A DNA stretch of 64,000 bases from Populus alba. Its lineage: Eukaryota > Streptophyta > Magnoliopsida > Malpighiales > Salicaceae. A program made the translations under genes and the position numbers. Under the pieces are notes generated by a model. It made no database searches. It was not told the origin of the DNA and saw only the letters and a program-made list of their open reading frames with translations. Positions 42,975 to 56,466 of this stretch are shown piece by piece. The stretch is from assembly GCF_005239225.2 (NCBI RefSeq), contig NC_133300.1:15343875-15407874 (forward strand). The letters run 5' to 3'. How positions within the stretch are numbered: position 1 is the first letter of the stretch; every line of letters starts with the position of its first letter.

Positions 42975-44980
42975 CAAAGAATAAATCTAGAAAACTAGGT
43001 GATATATACGGTTTAAAATATATGATTTCTTGTAGCTAAAAAAATTAACAATTTAAGTTCTATCAACATAAAATAATTTCCTAGTATCCTTTTTCTTTTT
43101 AATTGTCAACCAAAAATATGTTTGTGTTTGATATTGTGTTTCCACTTTATGTTTGAATAAGTTTTAAAAATATATTTGTTTTATTAAAATATCAAATTAA
43201 TATTTTTTTAATATTTTTTTATGTGCTCGTATCAAAAATCTAAAAAAAATATTTTTATGTATTAAAAAAAATCAATTTTAAAAAGAACTTTATACCACAA
43301 TAATAGTAAAAGCATACTAAATATCCAATAGACCCTAAAGATTTGAAATAACCATAAAAAAAACATATTTCTCAATTAAATCCTCTTTATCCTATTATTG
43401 TGATTTTTTAAATTTATTTATTTATTTATCAGAATGTTTATTTTTTGAAGAAAAAAAAAGTTATGAGTCATAAAAAAAATTAATTAAAAAATTAATTAAT
43501 GGCTATATAATTATGCCATGAATGTATATTTTTTATGTAATCATGCAGTAATAAAAAGGTTGTGCAGAAAGCCAAAAATCAAAATTTATTCTAGAGCCAA
43601 CGGAAATAAAGGTCGCGAAGAGGGTGATGCCGCTGATGGTTGGTTCTCTTCCTCCTTGTGAGTATTTAATGGTGCTGCAATTAATATCAACCGCATTACA
43701 GTTGAGGCAGGCAATTAATGGTGATTCAGCAGGAAGAAATATTGGATTATCTCTTGGAGTCTTCGTCTATGCTATCTTAATTACGGGTAGAAAGTGTCGG
43801 GAGATGAGTGGCTGGGATTCATTCATGAATAGCGGCCTTAATTTTGACATAGTGGCGTTAAGAATTTTCAGTATTGGACGGAGAACCATTTTTATGATTT
43901 TGCATTTGGTGTTCAAGCTATGGTGGCTACATTATCCTAGAGGTTTGATTCAGTTTTGTTATGCAAGCACTAGTATATTAGAAATTATAAATTAATAACA
44001 ACATTATTATTATTAATCAAACAATAAATCTAGAAACTAGGTGATAAAATACGGTTCAAAAATATATGATTTCTTGTAGCCAAAAAAAATTAACAATTTA
44101 AGTTCTATCAACATAAAATAATTTCCTAGTATCCTTTTTTCTTTTTTAATTGTCAATCAAAAATATATTTTGTGTTTGATATTGTGTTTCCACTTTATGT
44201 TTGAATACGTTTTAAAAATATGTTTGTTTTATTAAAATATCAAATTAATGTTTTTTTAGTGTTTTTTTATGTGTTCCTATAAAAAAAAATTTAAAAATTT
44301 ATACATTTAAAAAAAAATCAGTTTTAAAAAAGAACTTTGTACCGCAATATTAAAAGCATACTAAATATCCAATAGACCCCAAAGATTTGAAATAACCATA
44401 AAAAAACATATTCTCAATTAAATCCTCTTTATCCTATTATTGTGATTTTTTAAATTTATTTATTTATTTATATCAGAATGTTTATTTTTTGAAGAAAAAA
44501 AAGTTATGAGAGTCATAAAAAAAATTAATTAAAAAATAATTAATGGTTTTATAATTATGCCATGAATGTATTTTTTTTTATGTAATCATGCAGTAATAAA
44601 AAGGTTGTGCAGAAAGACAAAAATCAAAATTTATTCTAGAGCCAACGGAAATAAAGGTCGCGAAGAGGGTGACGCCGCTGATGGTTGGTTCTCTTCCTCC
44701 TTGTGAGTTTTTGTGGACACGTTCGGCCTCGGACATTAAAGTTGAGGCAGGTAATTGTGAGGAACGTACGGTAGAAGAAATATTGGATTATCTCTTGGAG
44801 TCTTCGTCTATGCTATCTTAATTATGGGTAGAAAGTGTCGGGAGATGAGTGGCTGCGATTCATTAATGGATAGCGGCGTTAAGAATTTTCATTATTGGAC
44901 GTTCAAGCTATGGTGGCTACATTATCCAAGAGGTTGGATTCAGTTTTGTTATACGAGCACTAGTATTTTAAAAATTAAAA
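42975..44980 (+). repeat. 1.04-kb tandem duplication
   Basis: Two adjacent copies, landmark 'ataaatctagaaa' at 42981 and 44024 (period 1,043). Both contain 'tatgatttcttgtagc', 'agttctatcaacataaaat', 'ccaatagacccyaaagattt', 'ggttgtgcagaaag', 'gagccaacggaaataaaggt', and end in the module with 'aagctatggtggctacatta' and 'gcactagtat'. The second copy has lost about 60 bp after 44700 relative to the first. Peptide frames such as MVGSLPPCE and LSLGVFVYAI recur but are not recognised as a known family. Confidence 0.8.
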
Positions 44981-44984
44981 AAAT

Positions 44985-45600
44985 AATAATTAAAAAGAAC
45001 AAGAAAAAAATAAAATAAAAAATAAATTAGAATGTAAATAAATTTTTTCAATTGAAGAGTTAACTGAAAAGAAAAATAACTTGAACAAAAACAAAAATAA
45101 AAAAATAATAAAAATGAAAATTGAAAAAAATAACACATCATAAATTTGGATTGAATTGTGAGATTAAAAGCCGATAAAACTTTTTTAAAAGAGTTGAGGG
45201 AAAAAAAAAATCCAAATAATATAGACCAAATAAAAAAAAGGAATATGTGAAAATTCAAATCAAAGGACTAAATTGAAAAGAAATAACACTTATACAAAAG
45301 GGCAAAAGGAAACAAAAATATAAATTGAGGACCAAATTAAAAAACAATAAAATAAAATAAACTTGGATTGAAGGATGAAATTGAAAAAAAAAAATTTCAT
45401 AAAAGGGTCAATTAAAAAACTAGAAAATAAAAAGAATAAGAATAAATTGAAAAGTATAATATATTATAAATTAGAATTGAAGAACAAAATTAAAAAAAAA
45501 TAAAACTTTTATTAAAAGCTCAATGATGAAAATAAAAACTCAAAAGAAGAAGGATCAAAACAAAAATACAAAAAACAAAAATAATCAATATGCAATTTTT
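44985..45600. repeat. Strand-asymmetric purine-rich degenerate repeat
   Basis: The + strand is almost free of pyrimidine runs and is made of variations on 'attgaaggatgaaattgaaa' and 'aaaggactaaattgaaaag'. It is probably an old degenerate tandem or transposon-derived tract. It is followed to 46370 by sequence with a weak minus-strand frame (45520-45903) that I could not identify. Confidence 0.55.
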
Positions 45601-46374
45601 GGGGAGCAATAAAAAAAAAAAACTACTAACTACAAACCTATAATTATTGAGTTGTTGACGAGAGGGAAAGAGGTGACTGTAGAGTGGTTGTTGGGGCTGC
45701 TGGTATGGGTGGTGGATGTTGTAGTGGTTTGATATGGCTATTTGGGATGGTGTGAAGGAGCGAAGTTGTTGCAACGATGACAGAGGGGCTAGTTCATTGG
45801 TTAAGGTTTCTGACAAGTTTAGGGCGATCAAGAATTGAGGTTTTTGTATTGATAGAAATGCAGAAAAAACTCCAATCTTGAAATCAAAAAATGGCATCAC
45901 CAAGGGAAGTGTTCTTGAAAGCTATGGCGGCGGCAAATTGTGTATCTTATTCCTTACCAGTTTTTAATTAGAAACTTATAAATCTATGGAAAATTGAAAG
46001 GTGCACCGGAGTAGTTGGAAATATCCGTTAAAATTAAAGCTTACGACGACACAAGTTTTAAAGAATTTGATTATTTCAATTAGGCCTTTCTATAAAAGTA
46101 GTGTTGGCACCTCAAGAATAATCCTAATGATTTTTGTAGCAGAGTGCTTAAAGAGATTCAAATCAATATCCCAAAAAATTGGATTGGAAAAGCGGTTTAA
46201 GACCGTTTTGAATTTGATTTTTTAAAAAAAAGAAAATTTATGTATTTTTAAATTTTTTTAACGTATTTATATCAAAATTATTTTTCAAATTTTTAAAAAA
46301 AAAATTATTTTAATATATTAAAAAAATAAACTTTTAAAAAAATAATTGCTATTATATATCCAAGCACCGCCGTT

Positions 46375-47067
46375 TGTTAAAAAGGTTTGAGATGAGATAT
46401 TGGAATGGGAGAAGAAGTGGTATTTGGGATCGGAGAGGAATTAAAGTTGGGTTGTTCGTGATAAAAATATTAAAGGTGGAGATTCTAAACTCAATTTAAT
46501 ATGATTTGTTTTTTCGTTAATTAGTTCCAGTTCATCGGGTGGTGGCTAAGTTTATTTTTTAAAAATATCAATGGGAATTTATAATATTTAATGTAAGAGT
46601 TTTGTAGTTATTAGTTTGAAAATTCATTAAAAAATAATTTTCAACTGTGATGTGTGTGTCCCAACCCCTGCTCTTGACAGGAAGGTGCCTCTGCTGCCCA
46701 GTGCGCGTTTGATATCCCTTTCATTTCTTTTTCTACTTTTTCTCCACCGAAACTCCATCTTCTTTACAGTGTTAAGAAAATCCAGGGCTTTGGAAGTTGG
46801 TTACTAAGATACCAGAAGAAGAAGAAATATTGGGCTTGGCTGGATCTTGTGCCTCTTTAGCCAACACTTACCACACGGTTTGTTTGGTCTAGATTCGTGA
46901 AATACTCGTAGAAATTTGGTGTTTTCTGATTTCTAAGTAGAATTATACATGTTCCAGCTTGAAATTGCTATTTGGTAGATTTAATTGCCAAATTTCTTGA
47001 TCTCACCTTCTGTTTCATGTTTGACCACAGGAGCAGGCCTTACTAGTTTATCGCTTTAGGGATTTTC
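46375..47067 (+). promoter_or_regulatory. Upstream region of TNL-2
   Basis: The flank module that also occurs at 30530 and 24790, here in front of a real TIR exon. It contains 'cccaacccctgctcttgac' at 46660 and the pyrimidine-rich 'actccatcttctttacagtg' at 46751. A W-box core TTGACC is at 47021-47026. That W-box overlaps 'accacag|gagcag' at 47024-47036, which could be the acceptor of a 5' UTR intron. The promoter role is inferred from position and duplication only. Confidence 0.45.
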
Positions 47068-50000
47068 ATGGCTTCCACCAGCGTGCAAGGAATAACCTCA
47101 TCTTCATCTTATCCTCCACCACTATATATGTATGATGTGTTCCTTAGTTTTAGAGGCAAAGACACCCGGGACAACTTTACTAGTCATCTATATTCTAATC
47201 TGAAACAGAGAGGCATCGATGTATACATGGATGATAGGGAGCTCGAGAGAGGAAAGACCATCGAACCTGCTCTCTGGAAGGCCATCGAGGAATCAAGGTT
47301 TTCTGTCATTATATTTTCTAGAGATTACGCTTCTTCACCATGGTGCTTGGATGAACTTGTCAAGATTGTTCAGTGCATGAAAGAGATGGGGCAAACTGTT
47401 CTGCCAGTTTTTTATGATGTGGATCCCTCAGAGGTAGCCGAGCGGAAACGGAAATATGAGGAAGCCTTCGGTGAGCATGAACAAAATTTCAAGGAAAACT
47501 TGGAGAAGGTCCGGAACTGGAAAGATTGTCTCTCTACGGTGGCCAATCTATCTGGCTGGGACGTCCGGAATAGGTAAATCGTATATCTACTTATTCTTAT
47601 TCTCAAATCTGCCCTGTATTGTTTTCATTGATGAACAAGCATGATAGTAAATGTGTATTTTTTTTCATATGCATGTTTTTTTTTTTTTTTTTTATGATAT
47701 TTTGAACTGATGTGATCAAGCATTTCTAATCTCTATATATAACTTCTTTCTATTCTTAGGTTTTTTCTTTATATTTTGAAAATAAAAATAAATATTAAAC
47801 AAAAAAATTAAAATGTATAAAAATGTTGAAAACAAATCTAGCATGAACAAATAAAAAGTTAGCTTAAAAAAGTAAAAATTGTGAAGAAATGACAACAAAT
47901 TCATCATAAGAAATAAAAAATTGACCAAAGTTTTTGAATATGTTGGTTTTAGCTTTTCAAAATAAAATAAAAAGATTTTCCATCTTTTTAATTAAAAATT
48001 CAAACTATTTATAAATCAAAGAGACAAATTTATTTTTAAATTTTTTTTGAACATTTTTATTTTATATTTGGAATTAAAATTTGATAGGTGTCTTTCTTTT
48101 ACTAATGGAGTGTAACAATGAATTTACTAATTTTCATTCTAAACAAAATAAACTACTTATTAGGAACAATAAGGTCTTTTTATAAGGGCCAATAGTCATT
48201 ATAGAATTGATAGGGGTAGTTAGGCATTTTTTTTTTATGGTATAATTACTTAGTTATCTTTAAAAGAAAAAATAAATAAATTAGCTATAGGGGCTCTTTT
48301 AAGATTTTTCACTTTTCATGGTGCAATAAAATAACTTCATTTCCTTTAAAATTAAAAATACTTACCTTGTCTTCAAGGGCTTATTCATGCTTTTTTGTTT
48401 TTGTTTTTTTTTTTTTGTGATAAAAAAAAAGTGGTTGGCTTGTTTTGTAGAACACACAAGCGAGTAAGTTGTTCTGTCTTATTTAAGTAGCATGAGCAAT
48501 GTCTTGTGACACCCAAAAAAGGCCTTCATTGATGTTTTTTGATTCACCATGATGTGACCTGCCTCCCTGAGTGGCATGTGTGGAGTAATTTTTTTTGGTT
48601 TGACACCACATGACTTTCTTTTCTTTTGTCTTTATCCTCAAATTCTGCACCCGACCTTCTAAACTTTTATAGTAACCCTTCAATTTGGTTTTTGTTTTTC
48701 AAATATTTGTTCTATTTTTCTTTGAGTTGATATTTTTTATTTGAATTATTTTTTAGAATTGAAATTTGCTGTTAATTTTATACTTTTTAATTTTTTTAAT
48801 CTATTAGATTTGATTCTCATTCTTTTGATTACTATTTATTTTATATGAGATTATTTTTATTTTATTTTATTGGTGATTTCATCCTTCATTTTTTATTGTT
48901 ATGTTTTTTTACCTTGGCAAATTTTTTAAAAATTGGTATATATATATATATATAGATAGATTATTTCTGATTTCATACTTTTAACATTGAATTAAACTTT
49001 TTGGTTGAGTCTGGATTTAGGATTTAACGGATTGAGAATTTGGGATACTAACCTAGGTTTAGGAGATTTGTCTAGGTTTTCTTTTTTTTTGAAGCTCATG
49101 TTTTTTTTTTTCAGTTTCATTATTCAATATTTAATTTAATTAGAGACTGGCTCTATTAAAATTTTTTTTATTTGTTTTGTATAAGATTTTTAAATAATTT
49201 TAAAAATAACCGAGGTTATCTTAAGTCTTTTTATTTCTCATTCTTTGTTAAATCTAGCTCTTATTTTTTAAAAATCCTTTTTTTTAATTGATAATTTTTT
49301 TTTATGTTTAGCTTTTAATATTTGGTTGATTGAAATTGGGCTTAGTTTTTTGATATGGGTTCCAAGGAGTTTTTCACCAAAATGTGCTTCGGATCGCGAG
49401 TTTCACAAGTTAATCATAGTTACTCCAAGTCGATCTAGTGTGTTGTCGTCACCCATTATATTTTTAAATAAATATATCGTCTAATATATTTATTATCTTA
49501 ATATTTTAAAAGTGTTTTTCTAGCTTGTATTGAATTTTTTACTTTCAAATACTATTATATTTTTTAAGGTTAGAAAAAAATAATCAAACACTTGAGGCCA
49601 AAAATCTAGTTAAAGAACTACACATTAAAGTGAAGTTTTCAACAAGTGGCAACTTTATCATTAGTATCATCTATGGTTCAGTTTTTAAGGTATGACATAA
49701 AAGCTACATGAATTTTTTCCATGAAAAAATTATTTTCTCAAAATACTATAGGTGGGAAAAAACTTTTCAAACTAGCATAGGCATCACTAACACAACTTGA
49801 CACATGCAGGTCTCGCATGTCAAAAAAAATCTTCCTTCTTTCTTTGTTGGGTTGGTCCCTCAATTTTTATATTTAGTTAACTTTAGTTCCATTATTACGA
49901 TTTTTCATCTATTCTTTTGCACACAAAAAATATATGAATTAAAGTTAATATTTATTTCAAATGCAATTGCTAAAAACGAGTTAATTTTTGCCTAAAATAT

Positions 50001-53000
50001 TGTTATGTTTTTTCCCAACTTAAATAAAATAAGTTTATATTAATGAAATGATCATTATATTGAAATGATATTAAGATTGTATAAAAATTGAAAGACCAAA
50101 TAAAAGATTAAATAGAGAAGAAAGACGAAGAAATGCGTTGTGAAAATTTGAGTTGTGAGAAGCATATGTTTAGTTTGGGAAATGTTCTTTGGCTATGCTA
50201 ATATAGAAAAAAACTCAAAAATTAATAAAATTAAAGTTGTTTTTTTTAAAGTTAATTATGCTAAATAATTTAATTTTTGTTAAAAATAATTATAAAAAAC
50301 AACTTAGTGGTCGACAAAAATATGATAGAACTCCTTTTGCCTTTTGGTATGTTAAAACCAAACTTAATGGATATTTTATTTCCTACCTTTTGTTCTTGTA
50401 TGCATGCTTCTGTAGTAACTGTGTGATTTTATAGGCAATAAGATAACTATTGTACGAATCATTCTTAGCATCAATACAATCATAGTTCCTTTTTCAGTTT
50501 ATTCTTTCCTTTTCCTCTATGTTCTTGAAGCTATCTATTATCAGGGCCCTATCTTTCTCAAAGGTTGGTGTATTAATTTTCGGCTAACAACCATACATTT
50601 TCGAGCTACAATATGCTAAGTTTATCTTCTCATTATCACTATCTGATTTGATTTCTGCACACTGCATGATTAATGTTTTGCACCCTCCTATGCAGGAATG
50701 AATCGGAATCAATTAAAATAATTGTTGAATACATATCGTACAAACTAAGCATCACTCTGCCAACAATTAGCAAAAAATTAGTTGGAATAGATTATCGTGT
50801 AGAGGTATTAAATGGCTATATAGGTGAAGAAGTAGGCAAAACAATCTTCATAGGGATTTGCGGAATGGGTGGCATAGGTAAGACGACTGTTGCAAGGGTA
50901 GTATATGATAGGATTCGTTGGCAATTTGAAGGCAGCTGCTTCTTAGCAAGTGTCAGAGAAGTTTTTGCTAGGGAAGATGGACAACGTCGTTTGCAGGAAC
51001 AACTTCTTTCTGAAATCTTAATGGAACGTGCTTCTGTATGTGATTCTTCTAGAGGGATTGAGATGATAAAGCGGAGGTTACGACTTAAAAAGATTCTTCT
51101 TATCCTTGATGATGTAGATGACAAAGAACAACTAGAATTCTTGGCTGAGGAGCCTGGATGGTTTGGTCCAGGGAGCAGAATTATCATAACAAGCAGAGAT
51201 ACAAATGTGTTAACTGGAAATGATGATACTAAAATTTATGAGGCTGAAAAATTGAATGATGATGATGCTCTCATGTTGTTTAGCCAGAAAGCTTTCAAAA
51301 AAGACCAACCTGCTGAAGATTTCTTGGTTCTATCCAAGCAAGTTGTGGGTTATGCTAATGGCCTTCCACTAGCTCTTGAAGTTATAGGTTCATTTTTGAA
51401 TGGAAGACGTGTCGATCAATGGAAAAGTGCGATTAATAGAATGAATGAGATTCCTCACGGCAAAATTATTGATGTGTTTCGCATTAGTTTTGATGGTCTC
51501 CATGAATCAGATAAGAAAATATTTTTAGACATTGCATGTTTCCTGATGGGGTTTAAAATTGATCGAATAACAAGGATACTTGAAAGCCGTGGATTCCATG
51601 CAGGTATTGGAATACCAGTTCTTATTGAGAAATCTCTTATAAGTGTCTCTCGGGATCAAGTCTGGATGCATAATTTATTACAGATAATGGCTAAGGAAAT
51701 TGTTCGTTATGAATCCCCTGAAGAGCCTGGAAGGCGTAGTAGATTGTGGACATACGAGGATGTCTGCCTTGCACTGATGGACAACACAGTGAGTAGCTGA
51801 TAGAGAACATTATCCATAAGATTTCATGAAGTTTATTTTAATTTACGCTCCATCTCTACTTTGTATTTGTTTTTTACTTGTATTCCCCTTTTGGTTGACA
51901 GGGAAAAGAAAAAATAGAAGCCATTTTCCTGGACATGCCTGGAATAAAAGAGGCACAATGGAACATGAAAGCCTTCTCTAAAATGAGCAAACTAAGATTG
52001 CTCAAAATCAACAATGTGCAGCTTTTTGAAGGACCTGAAGATCTTTCCAATAAGCTACGATTTCTTGAATGGCATTCTTACCCTTCAAAATCATTGCCAG
52101 CTGGTTTACAGGTGGATGAGCTAGTTGAACTTCACATGGCTAACAGTAGTATTGAGCAATTATGGTATGGGTGTAAGGTGAGATCACCTAATTTAAGGAC
52201 CTTTGTATTTCTTTTTATCGTTTTCCTATATATTTATGATAGTAGTATCCATTTTTCTTCTCCCCTGCCTGATTGCAGAGTGCAGTTAATTTGAAAATCA
52301 TCAATCTCAGCAACTCACTAAACCTGATCAAGACTCCAGATTTTACAGGAATTCCGAATCTCGAGAACCTAATTCTTGAAGGTTGTACAAGTTTGTCTGA
52401 GGTCCATCCATCACTTGCACGTCACAAGAAGCTTCAACATGTGAATCTTGTGCATTGCCAAAGTATTAGGATTCTCCCAAGCAACCTTGAAATGGAATCG
52501 CTCAAAGTTTTCACTCTTGATGGCTGCTCAAAACTTGAGAGGTTTCCAGATATAGTGGGAAACATGAACTGTTTGATGGTGCTTCGTTTGGACGGGACTG
52601 GTATTGCTGAACTATCTTCATCAATTCGTCATTTGATTGGCTTAGAAGTATTGAGCATGAACAACTGCAAGAACCTTGAAAGCATTCCGAGTAGCATAGG
52701 TTGCTTGAAATCCCTTAAAAAACTTGATATGTCTGGCTGCTCTGAACTTGAAAATATACCAGAGAATTTGGGGAAAGTTGAAAGTTGAAAGTTTGGAGGA
52801 GTTTGATGTAAGTGGAACTTCAATAAGACAACCGCCAGCATCCATTTTTCTTTTAAAGAATCTTAAAGTATTATCTTTTGATGGATGCAAAAGAATAGCT
52901 ATGAATCCCACGGATCAAAGGTTGCCTTCTTTGACTGGTCTGTGTTTTATAGAAGTACTGGGTTTACGTGCTTGCAATCTAATAGAAGGGGAGCTTCCTG

Positions 53001-54314
53001 AAGATATTGGCTACTTATCTTCATTAAGGTCTTTAGATCTAAGCCAGAATAACTTTGTTAGCCTGCCTAAAGCCATAAATCAGCTTTCTAAACTAGAAAT
53101 GCTTGTCTTGGAGGATTGCATGATGCTTGCATCTTTGCCTGAGGTTCCATCTAAAGTTCAAACAGTAAATTTGAATGGTTGTATAAGCCTAAAAACAATT
53201 CCAGATCCGATAGAGTTAAGCAGTTCCAAAAGATCAGAGCTCATATGTCTTAACTGCTGGGAATTGTACAATCATAATGGCAAAGATAGAATGGGGTTGA
53301 TGATGCTTGAAAGATACCTCAAGGTGTTCTCTTAATCATACCCAAACCTTTTTGTATCCCTCTCCCTCTCCCTCTATCTATCTAACATTTTGGTTTTTCT
53401 TGGTATAGGGTTTGTCTAATCCAAGACCTGGATTTGGTATCACCATTCCAGGAAATGAAATTCCAGGCTGGTTTAACTATCAAACTAAGGGATCTTCAAT
53501 TAGTGTGCAAGTGCCAAGTTGGAGCATGGGGTTTGTTGCGTGTGTTGCATTCAGTGCAGATGATGAAAGTCCTTCTCTTTTTTGTCATTTCAAAGCCAAT
53601 GGAAGAGAGAATTATCCTTCGCCGATGTGTATTAATTGTAAAGGCCATCTCTTTTCAGATCATATTTGGCTATTCTATCTATCTTTTGATTACCTTAAAG
53701 AGCTTCAAGAATGGCAGCATGAATCCTTTAGCAATATTGAGTTGTCGTTTCATTCTTACGAGCAAGGAGTGAAGGTGAACAATTGTGGTGTTTGTTTGTT
53801 ATCTTCTCTATTTATTAAACCACAAACATCTGCCCATTTTATTGTCACAAGCAAAGAAGCAGCTTCTTTATATAAAGATTCTTTAGCTTTTTCTTCGTCT
53901 TACCATCAATGGAAGGCCAATGTTTTCCCTAACATCAGAGTCGCAGATCGAGCCCGGAGATTCATTGTCCCAGGTGGGAAGGAACCAGAAAAAGTGATGG
54001 CAATTAGATCAAGACTCTTTGAGGCCATTGAAGAATTAGGGATGTCAATTATTATATTTTCTAGAGATTGTGCTTCTTTACCTTGGGACTTTGACGAACT
54101 TGTCAAGATTGTCGGATTCGTGGATGAGAAGAGATCGGACACTGTGTTTCCAGTTTCTTATGATGTCGAACAATCAAAGATGAATGATCAAACAGAGAGT
54201 TACACAATTGTCTTTGATAAGAATGAAGAAAATCTCAGGGAAAACGAGGAGAAGGTACGAAGATGGACGAATATTCTCAGTGAAGTTGAGATTTCATCTG
54301 CATCAAAAAGGTAA
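47068..54314 (+). pseudogene. TNL-2: TIR-NBS-LRR-(C-JID)-TIR receptor, frameshifted in LRR exon
   Basis: Same architecture as TNL-1 with the 5' end present. Exons: 47068-47573 (TIR), 50696-51788 (NB-ARC), 51902-52177, 52279-53323 (LRR), 53409-54310 (C-JID and half-TIR). Start context ttttcATGGCTTCC is good. The TIR has YDVFLSFRGKDTRDNFTSHL (residues 22-41) and the putative NADase Glu96 in SSPWCLDELVKI. NB-ARC has GMGGIGKTT, LLILDDVDD, GSRIIITSRD, GLPLA and MHN (51666-51674). In the LRR exon a 7-bp tandem duplication of ttgaaag (about 52778-52791) shifts the frame and gives TGA at 52786-52788, so the protein would end at 794 residues, keeping TIR, NB-ARC and roughly half the LRRs. Beyond it the other frame stays open through the remaining LRRs, C-JID (GITIPGNEIPGWFNYQTKG) and half-TIR to TAA at 54312. 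Intron 1 is 3.1 kb. It is either a pseudogene or a truncated receptor. Confidence 0.92.
47574..50695 (+). other. Intron 1 of TNL-2 (3.1 kb)
   Basis: Starts gtaaat after phase 2 and ends 'cctatgcag'. It is AT-rich with T runs and a TA microsatellite (about 48945). Around 48480-48690 there is less AT-rich sequence whose minus-strand frame is not recognised. 49370-49450 resembles plant repeat sequence ('cttcggatcgcgagtttcac'). The last 400 bp match the start of the window. Confidence 0.8.
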
Positions 54315-56466
54315 TAATTACTTATTCATTTGAATCAAAAAGGTAATAATTACTTCGAAAAGTTGCTTTCAAAAGAACTGAATGTCAACAAATCTATGAT
54401 CTTTCTATATGGCATGGGAAAATACCGTGCAAGTTCACAATGTGGTTAGAGTTTTTTTTTCTTTTAAGGTAGATTTTGAATTTAAAACAAAATATTTTTA
54501 AAGTAGTTTTTTTTTATTTAGTAACTTTTTTTTTTCAATTTGGATGTGTTAATAAAGTTAAACAAACAAAATAATTGCATATATTCAACATTCTAAAAAA
54601 CATATGCACAACACCATCAAATAACAATTTATATCCAAAAACTTGTAACCAAAATAGAATGCATGCACTGGAGTTTTGGACAAGTCATTATTAAATTTGA
54701 TTCAGTTCATATTTCAGGTCTTATGTTTAATTTTTTTGCTTAAAAGTTGATATAAATTTCTGGGAAAAAACATATTGAACTCAGTTGAGTTCATGCTCCA
54801 GTCATGGGTTTAACGAATTAAGCAACAACAACCACACTATGTTTTTTCTCATATTGCTTTTTTACTGATATTTTTTATGTATCTTTTTTTTATATTTTTT
54901 AAATTTATGTTTCAATTAATATCCTTCATTATGATTTTTTTTATAGATATTTTTTTTATAGTATTGTTCGTATTTAATTTCTGAAAAACTTATTATGATT
55001 CATTAATAATTTTTTTATTTTTTTTGTATAAAAGAACTTAATTTTAAAAAATAAAAAATATGAATTTTCAAATAACATTAACATGTACAACAACCTTGCA
55101 TAATATTTGTTTTTCTTTTTTTATTTTATTTAATCAATTTAATATGTGTATTTATTTTTAATATCATTTGATTGAATAAAAATATTAATTTTAATAAACA
55201 AATTTAAAAAATATAAGCGGGTAAATGTTCTATTCATTAACACATTCAAATTTTCTAATTTTATTTTTAGTTACTGTTAATATATTTTTTATTATTATTT
55301 ATTCACATAGTTGTCAATTTATTTGATTACATGTATGTATGGACTTTTTAATTTTATACTTTTAATTTTTTATGTAGAAAATGCACAACTATTTTGTAAG
55401 AGAAAAAAATATTTGGTCCATAGAAAAGCGACATCTTATTTTTTTTCACAAACAATTTGCAAAAAACAAATTGTCAACAGACATAGGCCCAGACAAAATG
55501 GACCACTCGGGCTAGTCTGATTTAGTAGACCTAACAACGCTTAACTTTTATTTTTTTCTTCTTTTTAATTTTATTAAATTAATGCTTCTTTTATATTTTC
55601 GTAAATATTTTTTTATTTATATTTAGATTAACATCTCTTCTCATTTTTTTATGTTGTTTAGAGATCCTTTTTTAAAATTACGGTTATTTTTTAGTTATGC
55701 ATTTAATGTTTTAGGAGGTTTTTATGGTTTATCTATAATTTTTTTAAATCTTTTGTGTAGAAGAACTTTATTTTTTAAAATAAAAAGATTTTAATTTCAA
55801 AATAATATTTATAATATGTGAAGCCTTGAATATTATTATTTTTTATTTATTTTATTCAATCAATTTAATATGTGTCTATTTTTATTATCCTTTGATTAAA
55901 TAAAAAACTTGTTTTAATTAATAAATTTAGTAAATATAATTGCATAAATTTCTCATCTTATGAAATTAAATATCTTAATCTACAACTATTTCTTGATTTT
56001 TCATATTTTATTTTTAGTTATCTTTTATAAATGTTTTATTTATTTATTAAGACACGTAGTTCTTGATTTATTTAATTATATTTATGCATAATATTTTTTT
56101 TTATTTTCACTCAAAAAATTAAATACAAAAACATATTGAAAAATTATATTTATAAATTTTTTGTTAAGATTTTTTTTAACCTGTGACAAATTTACGTAAC
56201 AAGTATCTAGTAACATCGATTCCATGTATAGTTTGACTATGCGGTGGGGATGGGAAAATGAATGTTTAGTTTTCAAGTCCTTTTTTGTCTAATCTATTTT
56301 TTTATATGATAATTTTACCTAACCGAATGATAGAATTTTTTTTTTATTCAGTAACAATTTAATGTGGTTCGACCCTACAATATGCATTAATAATTAAAGT
56401 TTGAGAAAATTCCCATTGTGCCAAGCTATACACACACACACATAACACTTCTGACCTCTCCTTCTC
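54315..56466. other. AT-rich TNL-2 downstream flank, no gene recognised
   Basis: Begins with a local duplication of 'aaaaaggtaataattact' (54304 and 54338). It then follows the TNL-1 flank, for example 'acaacaaccttgcataatat' (5312 and 55090), and 'gattccatgtatagtttgac' (6413 and 56218). No coding gene was seen. Confidence 0.65.

Noticed and set aside
45520..45903. 127-codon minus-strand frame with a Gln/Pro/His segment
   Set aside because: No family match, and it ends in a poly-Leu/Phe run coded by the purine-rich repeat.
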